Source: CAWEQW01 sp963811365 (GTDB lineage: Bacteria > Actinomycetota > Actinomycetes > Propionibacteriales > Nocardioidaceae). Taken from it: 64,000 nucleotides of DNA. The notes under the pieces are model-generated. The model worked only from the letters and a program-made list of their open reading frames with translations, had not been told where the DNA came from and made no database searches. The position numbers and the translations under genes are program-made. Shown in pieces: positions 8,853-17,310 of this stretch. The stretch lies in the NCBI GenBank assembly GCA_963811365.1, contig CAWEQW010000002.1, positions 62,001 to 126,000 of the forward strand, given 5' to 3'. The first letter of the stretch is position 1. The number at the start of each line of letters is the position of its first letter.

Positions 8853-9454
8853 TCCGGGTGCTCCTGGCCGAGGACCAGGCGATGATGCGCGGCGCCCTCG
8901 CGGTGCTGCTGGCGCTCGAGGACGACCTCGAGGTCGTCGCCGAGCTCGCCGACGGGACGGCGATCGTGCCGACCGCCCTGGACGTGCGGCCGGACGTCGC
9001 ACTGCTCGACATCGAGCTGCCCGGGCTGTCGGGCCTCGAGGCGGCCGAGCGGCTGGACCGGGAGCTGCCCTCCTGCCGGGTGGTGATCGTCACGACGTTC
9101 GGGAGACCGGGGTACCTGCAACGGGCGATGGCCGCCGGCGTGGCCGGGTTCCTCGTCAAGGACGGACCGGTCGAGGGGCTGGCCGACGCGATCCGACGGG
9201 TCGCGGCGGGGGAGACCGTGGTCGACCCGGAGCTCGCCGGGCGTGCGCTGCGGGTGGCGGCCAGCCCGCTCACGCCCCGGGAGCGCGACGTGCTCGCCGC
9301 GGCCGAGGACGGCTCGACCGTCGCCGACATCGCCGGCCACCTGCACCTGTCGGCGGCCACGGTCCGCAACTACCTGTCCGACGCGATCGGCAAGACCGGA
9401 ACGCGGAACAAGACCGAGGCGGCGCAGCTCGCCCGGAGGAACGGATGGCTCTGA
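8849..9454 (+). CDS. NarL/DesR-family response regulator
   Basis: 201 residues: an N-terminal receiver domain with acidic pocket E8-D9, phospho-acceptor Asp54 (ALLDIELPG), the switch Thr in VTTF and Lys in FLVKD, then a LuxR-type helix-turn-helix near 142-195 (LTPRERDVL...VADIAGHLHLSAATVRNYLS). It starts at a GTG overlapping the kinase stop. It is the evident partner of the adjacent DesK-like kinase and a candidate to bind the dyad at 7224-7244. The family controls lipid-desaturase or ABC-exporter genes in other bacteria, but no such target is adjacent here. Confidence 0.92.
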   Translation: MIRVLLAEDQAMMRGALAVLLALEDDLEVVAELADGTAIVPTALDVRPDVALLDIELPGLSGLEAAERLDRELPSCRVVIVTTFGRPGYLQRAMAAGVAGFLVKDGPVEGLADAIRRVAAGETVVDPELAGRALRVAASPLTPRERDVLAAAEDGSTVADIAGHLHLSAATVRNYLSDAIGKTGTRNKTEAAQLARRNGWL

Positions 9455-9503
9455 GCGACCCGGGACAGGTCCGGAGTCCTGGTGGCGGCCGAGAGGCGGG
9501 GAC

Positions 9504-10132
9504 TCAGCGGCGCAGGAGCGCGGCGACGGCCTTGTGGGTCAGGCCGCGGGCGATCAGCCTGAGCAGGTCGAGCCTGCGGGGCTCGTTGTAGACGATGAAG
9601 TCGTCGAACCGGTGGACACCTCGCCGGTCCGCGACGGCCGCGGCCGCGTCACGCACCGCTCGCAGCTGGCCCGTCGTCAGCCGGAGGGCCCTCTCGTCGG
9701 GTTGGAACGTCGCGCCGATGGGGTGGTCGCGGCCGGGTCGCCGCGTCATCTCGATGTGACAGCCCAGCACGTGGGTCACGCGTCGCGAGGCGACGAGGTC
9801 GACCATCCGGTCGAGGCTCGCCCGGAAGGCGGCCATGTCGGAGACGAACAGCCTGCCGGGCAGGACCGTGTCGCCGGTGAACAGGATCCCGGTCCACGGG
9901 TCGAACAGGGTGATCGCGGCGTCGTGATGCCGAGGTACAGGAACGGTGCCTCGTAGTTGACCGACTTGCTCTGGCGAAGGATGACCGTGTGCTCGTCGTA
10001 GCCGTGGGTCTGGATAGCCGGTTCCGCACCCTGTCTCCTCGAGCGGGTTCCGTGGTTCCAGGTCACGTCCACGGAGCCGGCCGTGGGCGCTCCCGCCGCG
10101 AAGTCCACCAGACCGTCAGTCCTCGTGCTCAT
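9504..10132 (-). pseudogene. Metallo-beta-lactamase-fold hydrolase, internally deleted and frameshifted
   Basis: The N-terminal piece (10132 to about 9929) encodes QSKSVNYEAPFLYLG and the C-terminal piece (about 9928 to 9504) encodes FDPWTGILFTGDTVLPG and VTHVLGCHIEMTR, both recognisable parts of one MBL-fold hydrolase. The two pieces lie in different frames; the join near 9927-9928 is one base short. The middle of the fold, which should carry the metal-binding HxHxDH motif, is absent, so the product could not bind its catalytic zinc. The retained later part keeps the GDT and GCHIE metal-ligand region. The gene is dead whether or not the one-base shift is a sequencing error. Confidence 0.8.
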
Positions 10133-10147
10133 GCTCGATGTCTGGCC

Positions 10148-10799
10148 ATGTCGTCCCTGCGGCTGGCCAGGTTCGGCGACAACATGCGCAACGTCGCCGT
10201 CACCGAGGGCGACAAGGTGGAGGCGGAGCGACGGTTCGGCACCTCGGTGAACACCTACGGCGTCAACGACCTCGTGGCTGTCGTCGACGCGGTCGAGGAC
10301 AAGCGGGTCGACGACCTGGTCGCCGAGTACCAGGACCTCTACGACGTGGTGCCCGCGCTGCGCAGCGGTGCAGAGCGCCACGAGAGCCTCAGGTACGGCG
10401 CGCGCCTCGAGGCCGGGCTGCGCGACTTCCTCACCGAGGGCGGGTTCACCGCGTTCACCACGAACTTCGAGGACCTGGGCGGCCTTCGGCAGCTCCCCGG
10501 ACTCGCCGTGCAGCGGCTGATGGCCGACGGGTACGGCTTCGGGGGCGAGGGCGATGAAGACGTCGCTGCTGCTGCGGACCCTGAAGGTCGCCGCGAGCGG
10601 GCTGCCGGGAGGCACCTCGTTCATGGAGGACTACACCTACCACCTGGTTCCCGGCGAGGAGAAGATCCTCGGCGCCCACATGCTCGAGGTCTGCCCGTCG
10701 ATCGCCGAGGGCAGGCCCCGCCGCGAGACCACCACCCGCAGGCTCGCCCACGAGCTCCGCTGGAACCAGGCCTACCACCGGCTGGCGCAGGGCTTCTAG
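10148..10799 (+). pseudogene. araA: L-arabinose isomerase relic (5' missing, frameshift, internal deletion)
   Basis: Two overlapping reading frames carry strongly conserved AraA sequence. The first (10148 to about 10553) has RFGDNMRNVAVTEGDKVEA, SVNTYGVNDLV, RHESLRYGAR and the run FEDLGGLRQLPGLAVQRL. The second (about 10554-10799) has LPGGTSFMEDYTYHLVPGE, HMLEVCPSIA and the terminal ELRWNQAYHRLAQGF. The frame changes at about 10551 where the DWK codons should be. Roughly the first 190 residues are absent, and about 110 residues between CPSIAEGRPR and the C-terminal end are lost in frame. AraA converts L-arabinose to L-ribulose. It abuts the broken MBL gene on the opposite strand, suggesting a deletion joined them. 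No kinase or epimerase (araB, araD) is nearby. Confidence 0.88.
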
Positions 10800-10839
10800 G
10801 GCTCCCGGCGAACGGAGCGGCACGCGCCCGTCGTCGAGG

Positions 10840-13704
10840 GTGCACAATCACCTCGTGGCGACGGTGCGCAGCGACCTCGACGGGGCAGCCGGCGACATCT
10901 CCGCACGCGAGGCCGAGGTCCTGGCCGCGCTCGCCGACCACCTCACCAACGCCGAGATCGCCGCACGCCTGTTCATCTCGGTCCGCACGGTCGAGAGCCA
11001 CGTGTCCTCGCTGCTGCGCAAGCTCGGCCTCAGCGGGCGAAGAGAGCTCGCGCGCGCCGCAGTCGACCTGCTGGACCGGGGCGCGCCGGCCCCGCGGTCG
11101 CGTGACGCGGCTGCCCGGCTGCCGACCCCCCTCACGTCGTTCGTGGGTCGCGAGAGCGAGGCCGCAGAGCTCGCCGACGCGCTGGCCCGGCACCGGCTGG
11201 TGACCGCCGTGGGGCCTGGTGGCGTCGGCAAGACGCGCCTGGCTCTGCGGGTCGCCCAGGACATCGAGGGCGACTTCCGCGACGGCGCCTGGTTCGTCGA
11301 CCTGGTCGCGATCAGCGACCCGTCGCTGATCGCGGCGGCCGTCGCCCTGGTGCTCGGGCTCGGCGAGAGCCAGGGGCGGTCGATGGAGGACGTGGTCGTC
11401 GGCTGGTTCGTCGACCGGGAGGCGTTGCTCGTCGTCGACAACTGCGAGCACGTGCTGGACGGTGTCGGGGTCCTGTTCGAGCGCCTGCTCGCCGCCTGTC
11501 CTCGGCTCACGGTTCTGGCGACGAGCCGGGCCCGGTTGCTGCTTCCCTTCGAGAGGGCGTTCCCGGTGCCCGGGCTGTCGGTGGCGTCGCCCTCTGCCGG
11601 CCTGCCGGGTGACGCCGTCGCGCTGTTCCTGCGGCGCGCCTCGGCAGGGGGCGCGACGGTGGAGGACCGCGACCTCGACCGCGTGGTCGCGCTGTGCCGA
11701 GGGCTCGACGGCATGGCGCTGGCGATCGAGCTCGCCGCCGCGCGACTGCCCTCACTCGGGCTGGACGGCCTGGAGGAGGGGCTCGCGGACCGGCTGCTGC
11801 TGCTGGCCGGCGGATCGCGCCTCGACGACCGGCACAGGTCCCTGCGGTCGGCGCTGGACTGGAGCTACGCCCTGCTCGCGGAGGCCGACCGGGCACTGCT
11901 GCGCCGGGTGTCGGTCTTCGCCGGCCCCTTCGCGGCCCGGTCGGCAGCCGAGATGCTCGACGGCTGGCCCCCGGTCGAGGCCGAGAAGGTGCCGTCGATG
12001 CTCGCCCGGCTGGCCGACCAGAGCCTCCTGGTCACCCTCTCCACCCCGGGCGGCACCCGCTACCGGGCTCTCGAGACGATCCGCCAGTACGGCGCAGCGA
12101 TGGCCGAGGATGCCGGCGAGGGTGTCGAGGCACACGCGCGTCACCTCGGATGGTGCCTGGCTGCCGCAGAGCGGTTGACGCCCCCGGTGCTGGACGACGT
12201 CGAGGGGGACACGTGGCGCTCCGATTTCGACGTGGTCTCGGTGGAGGCCCGGCACGCTCTTCCTCGTGCCCGCCACGTCCCGGAGCAGCGGGACCGGGCC
12301 TACCGGCTGTCGCTGCTCCTCGCCGAGCTGAGCTTCGCCCGCGGGCGACCCGGGGAGTCCCAGCGCCGCTACGAGCTCGCCGCCGAGCTGGCTCCCGACG
12401 ACGGGGCCCGGGGGGTGGCCCTCCGGATGGCCGCAGGGGCGGCCGAGGCGCGGCAGTTCGGGAACGAGGCCCTGCGGCTGCGTCCGCTGGCGGCGCAGGC
12501 CGCGCTGAGCTCCGGAGACCGGGCGGGTGCCGGCCGGGACCTCGCCCGCGCCGCGGAGCTGATCGGGCGCGGCCCCGGCATCATCGCCACGCCGCCGCCC
12601 GAGGGCCAGGTGGGCCGGTTCCTCGAGCAGGCCCGCCCCCTGGCCGCCGGTGACCCGGTCGCCGAGGCACGGGTCCTGGTCGCCGAGGCGTTCGACCTCG
12701 ACGAGCGCGACCCGCTCACCCAGGAGCTCGGCGACCGCGCGCTCGGGCTGGCCCGAGGGGCGAACGACTTGATGGGTGAGAGCGCCGCCCTGGACGTCCT
12801 GACCTCCGTGCACCTCGCCGCCGGTCGGCCCGGTGCGGCCCTGGACTGCGCCGTGCGCCGGACCGAGCTGCTCGCAGCGCTCCCGGTCACCGCGGAGTAT
12901 GCGCTGGAGCACTTCGACGCCTACCAGATGGCCTCGGCGTGTGCGGTCGCGGCCGGCGACCTCCGGGCGGCGCATAGCCTCGGCGAGGGCCTGTGCGACC
13001 TGCCGTTCTACCGCGAGGAGGGTCACCTGGCGACCTCCCGGCTGATCGTGGTGGCCCTGCTGAGCGGCGCCTGGGACGAGGCGCTCAGGCTCGCCGAGAC
13101 GTTCCGGGCAGGGTGGGAGCGAGCCGGCCGTCCCTTGGCCGGCAACCTGCAGACCGCGCCTTACGCCGCTGCCACGGTGCACGCCCTGCGCGGAGACGAC
13201 GACGAGCGCGCGGCCTGGCTGGAGATAGTCACCGAGCTGCGCACGCCGGGGCGTCCGCTGACCGCCATCCACTTCGGGGAGTTCTTCGACGCCCTCGTCC
13301 TCCTGCACCGGGGTCGGGCCGCCGAGGCGGTGCAGCTCCTCGCGGAGCCGCCGGAGGAGTTCGCGAACGACTACAACGGCATGTGGCGCGGCTGGTACGC
13401 CTCTGCCTGGGCGGAGGCCGCAGTCCTCGCTGGGCGGCCGGATGCCGCCGAGCGCGTGGACCGGGCCCGGTGGTGCGCGGCCGGCAACCCGGTGGCCGAG
13501 GCGATCGTGCTGCGCGCCGCCGCGCTGCACGCAGGTGGAGAGCAGGCCCGCGCCGAGCTCACGGCGGCTGCCACCTCCCTGCACGGTCTGGGAGCCGGCT
13601 ACCAGTGGGCACGGAGCCTGGTGATGCTGGGCGGCGACGAGCGCGAGCGCGGCGAGCAGCTGCTCGCCGCGCTCGGTGCCGCGGCTATGCCCTGGCCTCG
13701 ATGA
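10840..13704 (+). CDS. LuxR-type regulator with NB-ARC-like ATPase domain (AfsR/LAL-like)
   Basis: 954 residues. Unusually, the LuxR helix-turn-helix is at the N-terminus (about 20-80: ISAREAEVLAALADHLTNAE, VRTVESHVSSLLRKL), followed by a STAND/NB-ARC ATPase with P-loop GPGGVGKTRLA (about 124-134), Walker B LLVVDNCEHV (about 195-204), a sensor (LATSRARLL) and LDGMALAIELAAARLP, then a long alpha-helical TPR-like C-terminal half. Such proteins act as nucleotide-gated transcription switches, with the repeats sensing an unknown ligand. Two starts compete: GTG 10840, with a GAGGG directly before it, and GTG 10855, which has CACAAT six bases upstream as in leaderless genes. The last 20 bases overlap the convergent methyltransferase gene. 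Confidence 0.87.
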   Translation: MHNHLVATVRSDLDGAAGDISAREAEVLAALADHLTNAEIAARLFISVRTVESHVSSLLRKLGLSGRRELARAAVDLLDRGAPAPRSRDAAARLPTPLTSFVGRESEAAELADALARHRLVTAVGPGGVGKTRLALRVAQDIEGDFRDGAWFVDLVAISDPSLIAAAVALVLGLGESQGRSMEDVVVGWFVDREALLVVDNCEHVLDGVGVLFERLLAACPRLTVLATSRARLLLPFERAFPVPGLSVASPSAGLPGDAVALFLRRASAGGATVEDRDLDRVVALCRGLDGMALAIELAAARLPSLGLDGLEEGLADRLLLLAGGSRLDDRHRSLRSALDWSYALLAEADRALLRRVSVFAGPFAARSAAEMLDGWPPVEAEKVPSMLARLADQSLLVTLSTPGGTRYRALETIRQYGAAMAEDAGEGVEAHARHLGWCLAAAERLTPPVLDDVEGDTWRSDFDVVSVEARHALPRARHVPEQRDRAYRLSLLLAELSFARGRPGESQRRYELAAELAPDDGARGVALRMAAGAAEARQFGNEALRLRPLAAQAALSSGDRAGAGRDLARAAELIGRGPGIIATPPPEGQVGRFLEQARPLAAGDPVAEARVLVAEAFDLDERDPLTQELGDRALGLARGANDLMGESAALDVLTSVHLAAGRPGAALDCAVRRTELLAALPVTAEYALEHFDAYQMASACAVAAGDLRAAHSLGEGLCDLPFYREEGHLATSRLIVVALLSGAWDEALRLAETFRAGWERAGRPLAGNLQTAPYAAATVHALRGDDDERAAWLEIVTELRTPGRPLTAIHFGEFFDALVLLHRGRAAEAVQLLAEPPEEFANDYNGMWRGWYASAWAEAAVLAGRPDAAERVDRARWCAAGNPVAEAIVLRAAALHAGGEQARAELTAAATSLHGLGAGYQWARSLVMLGGDERERGEQLLAALGAAAMPWPR

Positions 13705-14761
13705 TGATGTTCAGGGGAGTCCGGGTGGCCACCCGGACGCGGCTGAAGCCGGCCTCGCGCAGCACCTCCTCGAGACGCCGGGGCCCCGCCTGCGCGCCCA
13801 GGCCGAGCCCCACCTCCTGGTCCAGGGACGACGGTGTGCAGATCACCGTGGAGAGCCCGTAGTACAGCCGGCTCACCGGGTTGAGGTTGTCCGCGAGCTG
13901 CTCGCCCGCGGCCGGCTCCACGAGCAGCAGGGTGCCGTCGGGAGCCAGCGACTCCCGGGCCCGGCGCGCCGCCCCGACGGGGTCGCCCATGTCGTGCAGG
14001 CAGTCGAACATGCAGACGAGGTCGAAGCCCGAGCCCGGGAAGTCCGGCGCCGACGCGACCTCGAAGTGCGCCCGGCGCTCCACCCCGGCCTCGGCCGCCG
14101 CCGTCCGGGCCGCGGTGATCGACGGTTCGTGGACGTCGTACCCGACGAAGGTCGAGTGCTCGAAGGCCTCGGCCATGATGATCGTCGAGGCGCCCATGCC
14201 ACAGCCCACGTCCACGACGCTGGCGCCGTCGCGGAGCCGCTCGACGACCCCGTCGAGCGCCGGCAGCCAGGACGAGACGAGGTTGGCCTCGTAGCCGGGT
14301 CGGAACAGCCGCAGCGCGCCGGTGTAGAGGCGGTCGTCGTGGTCGCCCCAGCCGATGCCCTCGCCGGTCCTGAACGCCCGGACGAACGCGTCGTGGTCGG
14401 TGAAGCAGGAGGCCACGGTCTCGAAGGCCCCGGGGAGGAACACCGGACTCTCGTCCGCCGCCAGCACGAGCGCATGCTCCGCGCTGAGCTGGAAGGCTCC
14501 TGAGGCCGGGTCGTAGGAGACGTAGCCCCCGGCGGCCTGGTTGGCCAGCCACTCGCGCACGTAGCGCTCCCGAGTGCCGGTCCTGCTCGCCAGCTCGGAC
14601 GGCGTCAGCGGGCCGGCGCCCGCCATCGCCCGGTAGAGGCCGAGCCGGTCTCCCAGGTGGACCAGCAGACCGGAGATCGCGGCGGCGAGATCGCCCACCG
14701 CCTGGTGGACGAACTGCTCGAGGGCCGCCTCGTCGAGACGGGGGGTGTCGGTGATGGTCAT
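13685..14761 (-). CDS. Class I SAM-dependent methyltransferase with N-terminal winged-helix domain
   Basis: 358 residues. Residues about 20-100 form a winged-helix, dimerisation-type domain (LASRTGTRERYVREWL); the Rossmann core begins with the SAM-binding glycine motif VVDVGCGMGA at 182-191, followed by an acidic end of strand 2 (VGYDVHEP) and the post-motif CMFDCLHDMGDP. This two-domain layout occurs in small-molecule methyltransferases of actinobacteria, often transcription-linked. The start is secured by an ideal GGAGGAG seven bases upstream. It is divergent from an MFS efflux operon, with which it shares a region containing paired palindromes. The methyl acceptor is unknown. Confidence 0.85.
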   Translation of the reverse strand: MTITDTPRLDEAALEQFVHQAVGDLAAAISGLLVHLGDRLGLYRAMAGAGPLTPSELASRTGTRERYVREWLANQAAGGYVSYDPASGAFQLSAEHALVLAADESPVFLPGAFETVASCFTDHDAFVRAFRTGEGIGWGDHDDRLYTGALRLFRPGYEANLVSSWLPALDGVVERLRDGASVVDVGCGMGASTIIMAEAFEHSTFVGYDVHEPSITAARTAAAEAGVERRAHFEVASAPDFPGSGFDLVCMFDCLHDMGDPVGAARRARESLAPDGTLLLVEPAAGEQLADNLNPVSRLYYGLSTVICTPSSLDQEVGLGLGAQAGPRRLEEVLREAGFSRVRVATRTPLNIIIEARA

Positions 14762-14881
14762 CTGGGCTCCTCCGGACTGGCGTCCTGTGTCGTGGGATCG
14801 CCTCGTTCGGGCGACCGCCAGAACTCTGCGTCCCGGTCCGCACCTCCCACATCCGTGCCCACCACGGAGGTGCCCACGGAG

Positions 14882-14934
14882 TCGACCCCCGAGGGTCGAG
14901 CCCTGAGCCGACCCGTGGATCGACCCCGGGTCGA
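14882..14934. promoter_or_regulatory. Two copies of an operator-like palindrome in a divergent promoter region
   Basis: TCGACCC and GGGTCGA form a perfect 7-bp dyad at 14882-14899 (4-base spacer) and again at 14920-14934 (1-base spacer). A GGGTCG/CGACCC pair also occurs between the two. The whole non-coding stretch 14762-15071 separates the methyltransferase (left) from the MFS operon (right). The repeated identical arms look like tandem binding sites of one dimeric regulator acting on both promoters. No regulator gene is adjacent, so the binding protein is unknown. Confidence 0.5.
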
Positions 14935-15071
14935 CCACTCAGTCCCGGGTCCCGTGCTCCGCACCGATGCGTCCCGGGCTCCCGCCGCCTCACGGTGGAG
15001 ACACGCGGCAATCGCCGCGACCGTTGGAGAGGAAGACCCGTGATCCCCCACCTGATGCTGGGCCGCCGGCC

Positions 15072-16535
15072 ATGACTGCCGCCGTCGCCACCGGCGACCA
15101 GCCCCGCGTCGCGACCTCCGGGCCACGGTCTCGAGCGGGAGTCCTCGCCGTCACCGCTGCGGGCGGGCTCCTGGTGTCCCTGGACGTCTCGGTCGCCAAC
15201 GCCCTGCTGCCGGCCATCGGCGCCGACTTCCACGGTCACGGGCGCAGCGCCGTGTCGTGGGTGATCACCGTCTACGCGATCGTCTTCGCCGCCGCCCTCG
15301 TGCCCGCGGGCAGAGTCGCCGACCGAGCCGGGCGGCGCCGTACCTATCTCGGTGGGCTGGCCGTCTTCGGGCTCGGCTCGGTCCTGTGTGGGCTCGCGCC
15401 GGAGCTCGCAGTCCTGCTGGCCGGCCGCGCCCTCCAGGGGCTCGGCGCGGCCGCCGCGTCCCCCGCCTCCCTGGGGCTGCTCCTGGCGTCCGTCGAGGCG
15501 GGCAGCCGGCCCTCGTACGCCGCTCGCTGGACCGGGGCCGCCGCGCTCGGCATGACCCTGGGCCCGTTGGTCGGTGGCGCCCTGACCACGCTGGGCGGCT
15601 GGCGCTGGGCCTTCCTGGCCGACGTGCCGATCGCCGTCGGGACCGCAGCGGCTGCGCCCCGTGTGCTGCGCGAGACGGCCCGGCATCCCGGCCGCCGGCT
15701 CCCCGACCCGTTCGGCGCGCTGATCCTGGCGTCGTCTGCCGCCGCGCTCACGCTCTGCCTGTCCGAAGCGTCGGAGTGGGGGGTGCTCGGCCTGCGCACC
15801 GGCGCCGGTCTGGGCGTCGGGCTGGCCCTCGCGCTGCTGTTCGTACGGCGCTCCTCCCGCGTCGCCGAGCCGCTGCTGGACCTCACGCTGCTGCGTCACC
15901 GGAGGGTGGCGGTGGCGGCCGCGACGACCCTCCTGTATGCGGCCGCGCTGTTCTCGGTGCTGGTCTCGTTCATGCTCTTCTTCGTCGACCACTGGGGCCT
16001 GGACCTGGTGCAGGCGGGTGCCGCCGTGGTGCCGATGGGCCTGGCGGCGATGCTGCTGACCACCCGCGTCGGAAGGCTCGCCGAGGTCGTCGGCTACCGC
16101 CGGCCGCTCACCACCGGCGCCGGCCTGATGGCGCTGGGGCTGTTCCTGAGCGGCGTGTCCCTGTCGAGTGGTCACTTCACCACGCGGTGGCTCGTCCTGG
16201 CCGTGCTGATCGGCGTCGGCGTCGGTCTGTGCTACCCGTTGCTGGCCGCCGTCGCAGTCTCCGGCCTGGACGCCGCCGACCTGGCCGCCGCGAGCGCGCT
16301 GAACCAGAGCGCCCGCCAGCTCGGCGCTGCCCTCGGGGTCGCGGTGTCGGTCGGCGTCCTGGGCCCCGCGGCGACTCCGTCGCTGGCTCGCTTCCACGCC
16401 GTGTGGCTCGTCGCCGCCGGCTTCTGCCTGCTCGCCGTCACGGCAGGCACCTTCGTCCCCGGCGGGGCTGCTGCTCGCCGGCAACCCACCCCCGTCCCGA
16501 TCCGGGACCGTCCGAACCAGGAGTACTCCGCATGA
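15072..16535 (+). CDS. MFS drug-efflux transporter, DHA2 (EmrB/QacA)-like
   Basis: 487 residues with about 13-14 membrane helices. Helix 1 carries LLVSLDVSVANALLPAIG, the DHA2 motif D1-type sequence; the loop 2-3 motif appears as GRVADRAGRRRTYLGG, and helix 5 contains the GxxxGPxxGG antiporter motif as GMTLGPLVGG. Members expel drugs, dyes or own metabolites using the proton gradient. The ATG at 15072 is chosen because the upstream in-frame residues are low complexity. The stop overlaps the ATG of a 64-residue gene (ATGA), which in turn overlaps a GNAT gene, giving a three-gene translationally coupled unit. Confidence 0.88.
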   Translation: MTAAVATGDQPRVATSGPRSRAGVLAVTAAGGLLVSLDVSVANALLPAIGADFHGHGRSAVSWVITVYAIVFAAALVPAGRVADRAGRRRTYLGGLAVFGLGSVLCGLAPELAVLLAGRALQGLGAAAASPASLGLLLASVEAGSRPSYAARWTGAAALGMTLGPLVGGALTTLGGWRWAFLADVPIAVGTAAAAPRVLRETARHPGRRLPDPFGALILASSAAALTLCLSEASEWGVLGLRTGAGLGVGLALALLFVRRSSRVAEPLLDLTLLRHRRVAVAAATTLLYAAALFSVLVSFMLFFVDHWGLDLVQAGAAVVPMGLAAMLLTTRVGRLAEVVGYRRPLTTGAGLMALGLFLSGVSLSSGHFTTRWLVLAVLIGVGVGLCYPLLAAVAVSGLDAADLAAASALNQSARQLGAALGVAVSVGVLGPAATPSLARFHAVWLVAAGFCLLAVTAGTFVPGGAAARRQPTPVPIRDRPNQEYSA

Positions 16536-16726
16536 TTCCCGCTGCCGCCTTCGTCCAGGCAATGCTCGACGACCATCGCGCCGAGATGGACCGGGAGCTC
16601 TCCCGGCGACGCCGCGCAGGACGGGCCACCCTGCGGCCGCATGGTGCCGGCTCCCCGGACATCGCGCGGAAGCGGACCCGCAGACCGCTGTCCGTCCTGC
16701 GTCGCGCGGCCGGGCGGACGTCATGA
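16532..16726 (+). CDS. Small basic protein of unknown function (64 aa)
   Basis: A 64-residue frame fully enclosed in a coupled operon: its ATG overlaps the MFS stop and its stop overlaps the GNAT start, each by four bases. An AGGAG stands seven bases before the ATG, which is good evidence that it is translated. The sequence starts with an acidic amphipathic helix (AFVQAMLDDHRAEMDRELS) and becomes strongly Arg-rich. No known domain is recognised. It might be a small regulator or membrane-peripheral partner of the efflux pump; this is inference from position only. Confidence 0.6.
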   Translation: MIPAAAFVQAMLDDHRAEMDRELSRRRRAGRATLRPHGAGSPDIARKRTRRPLSVLRRAAGRTS

Positions 16727-17310
16727 CGACCTCGACGGTGGTGGCCGCGCAGCCGGAGCTGGGGATGCCCGACCTCACCGTGGAGCCACTGCAACGGGGC
16801 GACACGGTCGCCGTCCTCGAGGTGTTCGAGCACCTCGGCGCACGGTCTCGGAGGCATCGCTTCCTGGGACCCAAGCCGCGGCTGGCCTCCGCCGACCTGC
16901 GCTCCCTGACGTCGGTCGACGACCGCAACCACGTCGCACTCGTGGCCCGGGATCCCGACGGCCGCGCCATCGCGATCGCCCGCTTCGTCCGCGTGCGCGG
17001 GTCCGGCACAGCCGAGGTGGCGGTCGAGGTCGTCGACGCCTACCAGGGCCGAGGACTGGGGACGTTGCTGGTCACGGCGCTCATGGGACGGGCCCGCGAC
17101 GTGGGGGTCACCCGCTTCAGCGTCCTGATGGCGCTGGACAACCTGAGGGCTGCACGGCTCATGCGGCGGATGTCGCCCGAGGTCACCCGCATCGGCGGAG
17201 GACACGGGACGGCCGAGTTCGAGGTCGCGCTGACCGACCGGCCGTCAGCGACCAGCGTCAGCGCGCGGGCGCGGCGGTGCTCGCGCGCACCACGAGCTCG
17301 GGGGCGATGA
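16723..17310 (+). CDS. GNAT-family N-acetyltransferase
   Basis: 195 residues. The acetyl-CoA-binding motif A reads VVDAYQGRGLGTLLV (about 107-121), preceded by a beta strand ending VAVEV; SVLMALDNLRAARLM supplies motif B. The N-terminal region (FEHLGARSRRHRFLG) matches GNAT proteins that follow an Acs-like module, here freestanding. It is the last gene of the MFS-small protein-GNAT operon, so it may acetylate a compound that the pump exports, as in resistance cassettes. The C-terminal 17 residues overlap, on the other strand, the remnant of a LacI gene and are Arg-rich, so the natural end may have been lost. Confidence 0.85.
   Translation: MTTSTVVAAQPELGMPDLTVEPLQRGDTVAVLEVFEHLGARSRRHRFLGPKPRLASADLRSLTSVDDRNHVALVARDPDGRAIAIARFVRVRGSGTAEVAVEVVDAYQGRGLGTLLVTALMGRARDVGVTRFSVLMALDNLRAARLMRRMSPEVTRIGGGHGTAEFEVALTDRPSATSVSARARRCSRAPRARGR

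Noticed and set aside
13599..17009. A very long reverse frame of 1136 codons across the methyltransferase and MFS genes
   Set aside because: It runs antisense to the MFS operon and in a wrong frame through the methyltransferase; no domain, start site or codon pattern supports it.
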